Shown here: positions 6,444-10,790 of the stretch, piece after piece
How the letters are laid out: each line of letters opens with the position of its first letter
Position numbering within the stretch: the first letter of the stretch is position 1
DNA from: Fimenecus sp051881395
GTDB lineage: Bacteria; Bacillota; Clostridia; Oscillospirales; Acutalibacteraceae
DNA length: 10,790 nucleotides
Direction of reading: 5' to 3'
Assembly (NCBI GenBank): GCA_051881395.1
Contig: JBJEPU010000109.1
Coordinates: 1 to 10,790 of the forward strand
Translations under genes and position numbers: made by a program
The notes under the pieces: model-generated
What the model saw: the letters and a program-made list of their open reading frames with translations, nothing else
Told to the model about the DNA's origin: nothing
Database searches by the model: none

Positions 6444-7154
6444 ATGGCAATGCTTGAAATTAAAGACCTTGAAGTTTGCTACGGCGTGATTCGCGCGATT
6501 AAAGGCGTATCTTTTGAGGTCAATCAGGGCGAGGTTATAGCTTTAATCGGTGCAAACGGGGCGGGGAAGACCACCATTTTGCATACGATTACAGGGCTTA
6601 TTCCTGCCAAAAGCGGCAGTATTCTGTTTGAAGGCAAGGAATTAACCAAAACGCCCGCGCATAAAATAGTCTCGATGGGTATGGCACATGTGCCGGAGGG
6701 CAGACGCGTTTTTGCACAGCTTTCGGTTTTGGAGAATTTGAAACTCGGCGCATATACGCGCAAGGATAAAGCGGAAATCACGAAATCCTTGGAAATGGTT
6801 TATGAACGCTTTCCGCGGTTAGAGGAACGCAAAAATCAGGTTGCGGGGACTTTGTCCGGCGGGGAACAACAAATGCTTGCCATGGGCAGAGCGTTAATGA
6901 GCAATCCGCGTATTATTTTGATGGATGAGCCCTCTATGGGACTTTCCCCCTTGCTTGTTTCGGAAATTTTTGATATAATTAAGGTGATAAGTGAGGGCGG
7001 TACAACCGTTCTTTTGGTGGAGCAGAACGCTAAAAAAGCGCTCTCCATTGCCGACCGCGCCTATGTCTTGGAAACAGGCAATATCACGCTGTCCGGCAAA
7101 GCGTCTGACCTTATCAATGACGATTCTGTGAAAAAGGCATATCTCGGTGAATAA
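6444..7154 (+). CDS. livF: Branched-chain amino acid ABC importer, ATPase (LivF-type)
   Basis: A 236-residue ABC ATPase, 16 nt after livG. GAGG at 6430-6433 sits 10 nt before the ATG at 6444; a second ATG at 6450 is too far from it. Walker A is GANGAGKTT (36-44), the VPEGRRVFAQLSVLENL block is typical of LivF, the signature is LSGGEQQMLAMGRAL (137-151) and Walker B is IILMDEP (157-163). The switch position is Gln194 in LLVEQNA, which is usual for LivF, where His is replaced. It ends KAYLGE, like LivG. LivG and LivF presumably form the heterodimeric motor of the importer. Confidence 0.94.
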   Translation: MAMLEIKDLEVCYGVIRAIKGVSFEVNQGEVIALIGANGAGKTTILHTITGLIPAKSGSILFEGKELTKTPAHKIVSMGMAHVPEGRRVFAQLSVLENLKLGAYTRKDKAEITKSLEMVYERFPRLEERKNQVAGTLSGGEQQMLAMGRALMSNPRIILMDEPSMGLSPLLVSEIFDIIKVISEGGTTVLLVEQNAKKALSIADRAYVLETGNITLSGKASDLINDDSVKKAYLGE

Positions 7155-7176
7155 TTCCGAAAGGCTGGTGTGATTG

Positions 7177-7806
7177 ATGAGTGACCATTTTGTAATTACC
7201 ATTGCGCGCGGCTATGGCAGCGGCGGCAGAACAATCGGTAAAATTCTTTCCGAAAAGTTGGGCATTCCGTTTTATGACCGTGAGCTTTTGTATATGGCTT
7301 CGGAGGAAAGCGGCATCAATTTGGAATTGTTCGGGAAATTGGACGAAAAGGTGCGCAAAGGCTTTTTTGACCCGCCGACACGTAAGTATTCAGGTGAACT
7401 GATTCCGCCTGAAAGCAATGACTTTGTTTCTGACGAGAATTTGTTTAACTACCAGGCAAAAATCATTCGTGACCTTGCCGAGAAACAATCCTGCATCATT
7501 GTCGGGCGTTGTGCGGATTTCATTTTACGCGATATGGACAATGTTGTGGACGCCTTTGTTTGGGCGCCTGTGACGGAGTGCATTAAAAATGTGATGGCGT
7601 TAGAGCCAATAAGCGAAAAAGAAGCCGAAAAGAAAATCAAGAAAATCAACAAGCACAGAAGCGAGTATTATCGGTATTACACTTGCCGCGAGTGGGATGA
7701 TTACAGAAACTATGAACTGTGCTTGGACAGCTCCCGCTTAGGCTTTGAAAAAAGCGCGGAATACATAAAATCGTATGTGGAAATTAAGTTTGATATAAAA
7801 CTGTAA
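7177..7806 (+). CDS. Cytidylate kinase-like family protein
   Basis: This 209-residue protein starts at the ATG at 7177, with AAAGG and GGTGTGAT upstream; a TTG at 7174 is an unlikely alternative. The N-terminus VITIARGYGSGGRTIGKIL is the glycine-rich phosphate loop of the cytidylate-kinase-like family (PF13189 type), followed by GIPFYDREL, IIVGRCADFIL (residues 107-117), TCREW (169-173) and LCLDSSRLG (181-189). In the standard CMP kinase the matching motifs bind nucleotide, but members of this subfamily are common in Clostridia and their substrate is mostly untested. It lies 22 nt after livF with no terminator between, so it is probably the last gene of the importer operon. A functional link to amino acid uptake is not known. 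Confidence 0.85.
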   Translation: MSDHFVITIARGYGSGGRTIGKILSEKLGIPFYDRELLYMASEESGINLELFGKLDEKVRKGFFDPPTRKYSGELIPPESNDFVSDENLFNYQAKIIRDLAEKQSCIIVGRCADFILRDMDNVVDAFVWAPVTECIKNVMALEPISEKEAEKKIKKINKHRSEYYRYYTCREWDDYRNYELCLDSSRLGFEKSAEYIKSYVEIKFDIKL

Positions 7807-7822
7807 ACACAATAAAAATATG

Positions 7823-7859
7823 AGCAGTCGCGTAATGCGGCTGCTTATTTGTATTTTAT
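7823..7859 (+). terminator. Terminator of the importer operon
   Basis: AGCAGTCGC (7823-7831) pairs with GCGGCTGCT (7837-7845), with one G-U, around GTAAT. A T-rich tail follows. It lies 16 nt after the kinase-like gene stop. Confidence 0.8.
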
Positions 7860-7908
7860 ATTGCATCCTTCTGAGTTCGGTTGATTCCACAAATGGATTA
7901 TATCGTTA

Positions 7909-7937
7909 TTGAAAAACCAAGTAATTCTTGCTATAAT
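7909..7937 (+). promoter_or_regulatory. Promoter of the PfkB-family kinase gene
   Basis: TTGAAA (7909-7914) is followed after 17 nt by a perfect TATAAT (7932-7937). The leader of about 65 nt runs to the ATG at 8009; I see no recognisable riboswitch in it. Confidence 0.85.
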
Positions 7938-8008
7938 ATATAATATAAGTTGGTATTAGCAATTAGTGTTCGGTTGCTTAGCATGGTATACTTGCAAAGG
8001 AGATTAAA

Positions 8009-8914
8009 ATGAAAAAGTACGATAGCCTGATTATCGGTCATATTACAAAGGATTTTAATATTGACCACTTAAAAAATCTTAATGAAATTTGCGGGGGCGC
8101 AGTGCTTTTTTCTTCCGCATCGGCGTTTGCTTTGGGGCACAGTACAGGCGCAGTCACAAAACTTGCCGAACAGGATAAAGACCGGCTCAACAGCTTTACA
8201 ATCCCGCGAAACGATGTTTACTGCTCGTTTTGTGACAATTCAACAACCATGAGAAATGAATATTTCACGGCGGATAAAGAAAAACGAAACAGCACCTGTC
8301 TTTCCTGTGCTGCGCCGTTCACCCTTACTGACTTACCGCGTGTTGATGCGCATATTTATCATTTTGCAGGGCTGCTTTACGGGGAGTTTCCGAATGAAAT
8401 GCTGATAGAATGCTCGAAAAAGGGCGCTGTTGCGTTGGATGTGCAAGCGTGCCTGCGACACGCAGATATGCAAAGCGGGTCTATGTATTTTAAGGATTGG
8501 GCGGACAAAAAAGAAATCCTACCGTATATTACATATTTAAAAACAGATGCCGCAGAAGCGGAAATTATGACCGGTACAGCGGACAGAGAACGCGCGGCAA
8601 AAATACTTTGGGAACTCGGCGCAAAGGAAGTGCTCATCACCCACAATACAGAAGTGCTGGTGTATGACGGCAAAAAAATTTACACTTGTCCTATCCGAGC
8701 GCGAAACCTCAGCGGCAGAACGGGGAGGGGAGATACCACCTTCGCCGCGTATATCAATGAACGGTTGCAATTTCCTGTTGAAAAAGCCTTATTAAACGCC
8801 ACGGCAACCGTTTCCCTTAAAATGGAAACGCCGGGTCCTATCAAAGCCAATCGACAGGCGATTGAGGCGTATATAGAAGAATTCTATCTGGATTATAAAA
8901 TGTCAACTTTCTGA
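8009..8914 (+). CDS. PfkB-family (ribokinase-like) sugar or nucleoside kinase
   Basis: A 301-residue protein with AAAGGAG 6 nt before the ATG. The family pattern is visible along the length: an N-terminal SLIIGHITKDFN strand, GGAVLFSSASAFALG (29-43) in the substrate-binding region, a YLKTDAAEAEIMTG segment (176-189) that matches the family N-x-x-E magnesium motif as D-x-x-E, and NLSGRTGRGDTTFAAY (233-248) with catalytic base Asp242. The usual GAGD anion-hole motif appears as GRGD. The enzyme should transfer a phosphate from ATP to a sugar, nucleoside or related alcohol; the substrate cannot be read from the motifs. It has its own promoter and no obvious operon partners. A cysteine-bearing insertion, CSFCDN with a later TCLSC, lies in the lid region. 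Confidence 0.85.
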   Translation: MKKYDSLIIGHITKDFNIDHLKNLNEICGGAVLFSSASAFALGHSTGAVTKLAEQDKDRLNSFTIPRNDVYCSFCDNSTTMRNEYFTADKEKRNSTCLSCAAPFTLTDLPRVDAHIYHFAGLLYGEFPNEMLIECSKKGAVALDVQACLRHADMQSGSMYFKDWADKKEILPYITYLKTDAAEAEIMTGTADRERAAKILWELGAKEVLITHNTEVLVYDGKKIYTCPIRARNLSGRTGRGDTTFAAYINERLQFPVEKALLNATATVSLKMETPGPIKANRQAIEAYIEEFYLDYKMSTF

Positions 8915-8945
8915 ATAAACTTTGATTGAAATTCTTATTTATTCA
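8912..8945 (+). terminator. Weak AT-rich stem after the PfkB gene
   Basis: TGAATAAA (8912-8919, including the stop) pairs with TTTATTCA (8938-8945) around an 18-nt loop. It is not a classic terminator and lacks a T-run, but no better one is seen before 9085. Confidence 0.25.
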
Positions 8946-9066
8946 CGAATGGAATGCATATGTGACATTTAGTTGACTTTTCTTTTAATTTTTATTTTTG
9001 TTAAACTGTTGGCATAAGGTAACTGATACGGATTATTTGAAGTGGAGTTCAGACTTGATTTGTAAC

Positions 9067-9116
9067 GGTGGTACCTTTTTGCACAAGCCCTTTGTGATAG
9101 CGCAAAGGGCTTTTTT
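9067..9116 (+). promoter_or_regulatory. T-box-like core followed by a strong terminator
   Basis: GGTGGTACC (9067-9075) matches the core of the T-box sequence (AGGGTGGTACCGCG). Ten bases later AAGCCCTTTGTG (9085-9096) pairs with CGCAAAGGGCTT (9101-9112) around ATAG, then six Ts. That order, T-box then terminator, is the expected one. No clear specifier stem I is seen upstream, and no gene follows for more than 600 nt on this strand. The terminator itself is secure and may also end read-through from the PfkB gene. Confidence 0.5.
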
Positions 9117-9259
9117 GTTTTCTTGCACATAAAAGAATTTTGTAATGGAAAATTTTTTCTTGGTGCATAATATACTTTCTTTATAACTTTGAAACAAAAA
9201 CGAAAATGAAAAGGAAGTATCTCGCAAATTTCACGATTTTAAACTTTTTAGGGTAGGTA

Positions 9260-9288
9260 TTGACATTTGTGGAAAATTGCTATACAAT
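9260..9288 (+). promoter_or_regulatory. Strong promoter without a following gene
   Basis: TTGACA (9260-9265), 17 nt, TACAAT (9283-9288). Transcription would start near 9295, but only about 70 nt separate this from a terminator. Confidence 0.7.
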
Positions 9289-9294
9289 TATACA

Positions 9295-9365
9295 AAATAA
9301 AAATTATTCCTTATTCAATTACCCAAAATATGCACGAAAACCGCCTTTTTAGGCGGTTTTATTAT
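9295..9365 (+). ncRNA. Candidate small RNA of about 70 nt
   Basis: The stretch lies between the promoter at 9260-9288 and the terminator at 9337-9360. It holds no open frame with a ribosome binding site. The 5' half is AT-rich and unstructured, like the seed region of some trans-acting small RNAs. It may instead be a leftover promoter whose gene was displaced when the downstream element arrived. Confidence 0.35.
9337..9365. terminator. Bidirectional terminator
   Basis: AAAACCGCC (9337-9345) pairs with GGCGGTTTT (9352-9360) around TTTTTA, with T-rich sequence after it on the + strand and a T-run in the leftward stem end. It probably ends the leftward XRE gene at 9402 and the short rightward transcript. 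Confidence 0.8.
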
Positions 9366-9401
9366 TTTATAGTGTTGGGATATGTTTATTTTTAAAATTC
9401 T

Positions 9402-9629
9402 TTATTTGCGCTTGTAAAGTGGTCTTGGCGTGTCTGTTAGCCCTGCTATATAGTCTAATGATATATTATAAATTTTTGCTAACTCTATCGCGTATGTAAG
9501 TTTCATATCGTATTTGTCATTTTCGTATCTATTTACTGTTATTCTGCTGACTCCTATTTTTTTTGCTACTTCGTCTTGTGTCATATCCATATCTTCTCTA
9601 ATGTCTCTTGCTCTTTGGTTAAAAATCAT
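9402..9629 (-). CDS. XRE-family HTH transcriptional regulator (repressor-like)
   Basis: I take the ATG at 9627-9629 as the start, giving 75 residues, because AAGGTGG lies 10 nt upstream. A longer leftward frame to 9731 would run through the operators. The protein is little more than a single helix-turn-helix domain: residues 6-36 contain ARDIREDMDMTQDEVAKKIG, followed by VSRITVNRYENDKYDM (27-42), the recognition helix region, then AIELAKIYNISLDYIAGLTD, the typical C-terminal half of the Cro/C1 fold. It faces a rightward set of small genes across a control region with three matching palindromes (9666-9740), the arrangement of a phage or mobile-element switch. It would repress the rightward promoter at 9690-9718 and perhaps its own. 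Confidence 0.88.
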   Translation of the reverse strand: MIFNQRARDIREDMDMTQDEVAKKIGVSRITVNRYENDKYDMKLTYAIELAKIYNISLDYIAGLTDTPRPLYKRK

Positions 9630-9665
9630 AAAATAAATACCACCTTTTTGTTCATTTTTCCGATT

Positions 9666-9740
9666 GTAACATAAATGATACTTTTTTACTTGACTTTGTA
9701 ACACAAGTGATATATTATTCATTTGTAACATTTGTGTTAC
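9666..9740. promoter_or_regulatory. Three operator palindromes, GTAACA-N4-TGTTAC
   Basis: The 16-bp site occurs three times: 9666-9681 (GTAACATAAATGATAC), 9698-9713 (GTAACACAAGTGATAT) and 9725-9740 (GTAACATTTGTGTTAC, a perfect dyad in its arms). Centres are 32 and 27 bp apart. The middle site fills the spacer of the rightward promoter and the right site covers its start point. The XRE protein encoded next door is the obvious candidate binder. Confidence 0.8.
9690..9718 (+). promoter_or_regulatory. Rightward promoter of the small-gene module
   Basis: TTGACT (9690-9695), 17 nt, TATTAT (9713-9718), with the start point near 9725. Operators lie in the spacer and over the start, so repressor binding would block it. 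Confidence 0.75.
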
Positions 9741-9763
9741 TTCTTTTGAAAGTGGTGAGAAGC

Positions 9764-9973
9764 ATGTTCTTTATTCGTGTTGTAAATTCTTCGGGTGTTT
9801 CAAAATTCTATGATAAGACTTCGGGAACACATAACACCGGTGTTTTTGCGTCATATCCTTATAAAATGATTGGTTATAAGTCTCTTGACCGTGCTCTTTC
9901 TCGTATGTTTACTTTAAAAAAGCAATATCCTCATTTAACCTTTGATATTTTAATTATGGATGTTGACAGGTGA
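9764..9973 (+). CDS. Small hypothetical protein, 69 aa
   Basis: The ATG at 9764 follows GTGGTGAGA by a few bases. A GTG at 9707 is in frame but lies inside the operators and upstream of the predicted transcription start. The protein begins MFFIRVVNSSGVSKFYD and ends DILIMDVDR. It is soluble, short and basic in the middle (LKKQYPHL), with a mixed alpha/beta look, and I recognise no family. As the first gene behind the repressor-controlled promoter, it is likely an early gene of the element. Its stop is followed after 5 nt by the next start, so the two are probably co-translated. Confidence 0.7.
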   Translation: MFFIRVVNSSGVSKFYDKTSGTHNTGVFASYPYKMIGYKSLDRALSRMFTLKKQYPHLTFDILIMDVDR

Positions 9974-9978
9974 TTAAA

Positions 9979-10059
9979 ATGTTAGCGGTTCTTCTTATTC
10001 TTCACTTTTTATGTTTTGTGTTAACTTCTCTTTACTTTTATTGTGCTCTTTTTTGCTAA
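9979..10059 (+). CDS. Very small hydrophobic membrane peptide, 26 aa
   Basis: ATG at 9979 to TAA at 10059 encodes MLAVLLILHFLCFVLTSLYF followed by YCALFC. Nearly the whole peptide is one membrane-spanning helix with three cysteines. AGGTGAT, part of the anti-Shine-Dalgarno complement, lies 4 nt before the ATG and overlaps the stop of the preceding gene, which supports translation. Tiny single-span proteins are common in small phages and plasmids, as coat, holin or toxin-like peptides, but nothing here decides between these roles. Confidence 0.5.
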   Translation: MLAVLLILHFLCFVLTSLYFYCALFC

Positions 10060-10067
10060 ATAAATAT

Positions 10068-10150
10068 GTCGCCGTAGCTTTAATAGGAAAAGCGGTTATT
10101 CATTGTCACGAGAGAATAACGAGTTCCGGGTTCGATTCCCGGCGGCGGTA
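10068..10150 (+). ncRNA. tRNA-like RNA with enlarged anticodon arm and Asp-like loop
   Basis: The acceptor stem is 10068-10074 with 10143-10149 (seven pairs, two of them G-U), followed by TA at positions 8-9. The D arm is GCTT/AAGC around TAATAGGAA, with the usual GG. The T arm is CCGGG/CCCGG around TTCGATT, a perfect T loop, and the variable loop has 5 nt. The anticodon arm is odd: a 7-bp stem GTTATTC/GAATAAC (10095-10101, 10114-10120) with a 12-nt loop, where a tRNA has 5 bp and 7 nt. The loop contains TTGTCAC (10103-10109), the form seen in tRNA-Asp with anticodon GTC. The discriminator is A, not the G usual for Asp, and CCA is not encoded. It may be a decoy, a degraded tRNA or a working tRNA variant. 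Confidence 0.6.
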
Positions 10151-10154
10151 ACAA

Positions 10155-10304
10155 ACTGCTTCGGTTGGGTGTGCAGTATAAATAAGCATCCGACACCCCC
10201 TATAAATCGCGTATGGGTCGCTACCAATCTCGTAAGGGGAAGTAGGTACATCGGAAACGGCGTTGCAGTTTTCACACTTTCACTTCGGCGTTCGTGACCG
10301 ATGT
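10155..10304 (+). ncRNA. GC-rich structured noncoding region with possible pseudoknot
   Basis: There is no gene between 10060 and 10339. Just after the tRNA-like fold, ACTGC (10155-10159) pairs with GCAGT (10173-10177), and GGGTGT in its loop (10167-10172) can pair with ACACCC (10193-10198), the geometry of an H-type pseudoknot. Farther on ACATCGG (10248-10254) pairs with CCGATGT (10298-10304), with TCAC/GTGA stacked inside (10280-10283, 10294-10297). The GC content is clearly higher than in the flanking genes. It may be an RNA, a replication origin or a packaging region of the element. Confidence 0.4.
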
Positions 10305-10339
10305 GCTGAAAAACAAAAATTAAAAGAAGGTGTAAAAAA

Positions 10340-10558
10340 ATGGATAAAAGTGAAAAAACACTTGTTTGTTCTCTCAATTGTTATGTGACTTCTGTTGGCT
10401 TTGATTTTGATATTGAAGGAATAGAAAACATTGACAAAACAATGCCGAATTTATTTCAAAAGGTTCTTTCTTTTGCTGAAAGTGGCGAATTGATTGAAGC
10501 GTGTCGCAAGGATGTGTTGCGTGCTCAATTTTTACCGACTTCTGAGGTGATCTCATGA
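10340..10558 (+). CDS. Small hypothetical protein, 72 aa
   Basis: AAGAAGGTG lies before the ATG at 10340. The product begins MDKSEKTLVCSLNCYVTSVG and continues with an acidic stretch (FDFDIEGIENID) and a helical C-terminal half. It looks soluble and has no family I recognise. Its stop overlaps the next start by 4 nt (ATGA), so the pair is translationally coupled. T-rich codons match the rest of this accessory module and differ from the importer operon. Confidence 0.7.
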   Translation: MDKSEKTLVCSLNCYVTSVGFDFDIEGIENIDKTMPNLFQKVLSFAESGELIEACRKDVLRAQFLPTSEVIS

Positions 10559-10790
10559 CACAAATTGATTTTTCCTTACTCAATGAATTATTTAGCAGTG
10601 GACTTATTAGACTTGGCGTTTTTCTTTTTCTTCTGCTTTGCCTTTATGCACTATTTTGCTTTGCGTTTGTTGATTTATGTGACCATATAATGAACTACCG
10701 TCAACGCAATGACCAAACAAAGGCATATTTACAAAAGCACCGTTTTGACCGTTTCCGCAGTTTTCCGTTTCTTGACGGTACTTCTGTGAT
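10555..10790 (+). CDS. Membrane protein, N-terminal part (runs off the window)
   Basis: The ATG at 10555 follows GAGGTGATC, an almost perfect Shine-Dalgarno extension, by a few bases and overlaps the previous stop. Seventy-eight codons stay open to the window end. Residues 17-41 form one strong membrane helix (GVFLFLLLCLYALFCFAF), preceded by a short acidic N-terminus and followed by a basic stretch (NYRQRNDQTKAYLQKHRFDR), so the C-terminal part is probably cytoplasmic by the positive-inside rule. No family can be named from this portion. Its position would suit a small-phage structural or assembly protein, which is inference. Confidence 0.7.
   Translation, partial: MTQIDFSLLNELFSSGLIRLGVFLFLLLCLYALFCFAFVDLCDHIMNYRQRNDQTKAYLQKHRFDRFRSFPFLDGTSV

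Noticed and set aside
9155..9185. A dif-like Xer recombination site, as used by filamentous phages
   Set aside because: On the leftward strand only a TATATTATG core resembles Firmicutes dif; the flanking arms do not match well.
9206..9256. A 16-codon frame starting MKRKYLANF
   Set aside because: It has no ribosome binding site at a proper distance and no coding support.
10068..10200. tmRNA or a permuted tmRNA
   Set aside because: The two halves of the tRNA-like fold are contiguous and include D and anticodon arms; no tag-encoding frame or typical tmRNA ends are seen.
1..10790. CRISPR array or transposase
   Set aside because: No regularly spaced repeats of 24-40 nt and no frame with transposase or Cas motifs were found on either strand.

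Overview
The window looks like a chromosomal segment from a Gram-positive, low-to-mid GC Clostridia-type bacterium, possibly Oscillospiraceae-like. This is inferred from GGAGG-type ribosome binding sites, a lipobox-anchored solute-binding protein, sigma-A-like promoters and many rho-independent terminators. No species can be assigned from sequence reading alone.

Layout. Positions 1-85 hold the N-terminus of a leftward gene. Positions 188-640 are a repeat-rich noncoding stretch downstream of a leftward tRNA-Ser(GGA) gene (646-737). It contains two degenerate copies of the tRNA 3' end plus its terminator, and two further strong hairpins. A lone secreted or membrane-anchored transglutaminase-fold protein follows (906-2117). 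The centre is a complete branched-chain amino acid ABC importer operon with its own promoter: LivJ-type lipoprotein (2373-3533), two permeases (3680-4561, 4572-5669) and two ATPases (5669-6427, 6444-7154). A cytidylate-kinase-like gene (7177-7806) follows and a terminator closes the unit. RNA hairpins sit in the leader of the binding-protein gene and between it and the first permease, which fits tuning of subunit ratios. A separately promoted PfkB-family sugar or nucleoside kinase gene follows (8009-8914).

Positions 8915-9401 have no gene. They contain a T-box-like GGTGGTACC followed by a strong terminator, and a very short promoter-to-terminator unit that could make an RNA of about 70 nt.

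From about 9400 to the window end the style changes to AT-rich, T-rich codons, tiny genes and a phage-like control region. A leftward XRE repressor (9402-9629) faces rightward small genes across three copies of a GTAACA-N4-TGTTAC operator, two of which overlap the rightward promoter. The rightward genes encode 69 aa, 26 aa (a membrane peptide), 72 aa and a membrane protein that runs off the end. Embedded among them is a GC-rich, structured noncoding block (10068-10304). It starts with a tRNA-like fold that has a normal acceptor stem, D arm and T arm but an enlarged anticodon arm containing an Asp-type TTGTCAC loop. A possible H-type pseudoknot follows. This accessory element, perhaps a small prophage or plasmid-like element, is the most interesting part of the window. 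Its identity depends on genes beyond 10790.
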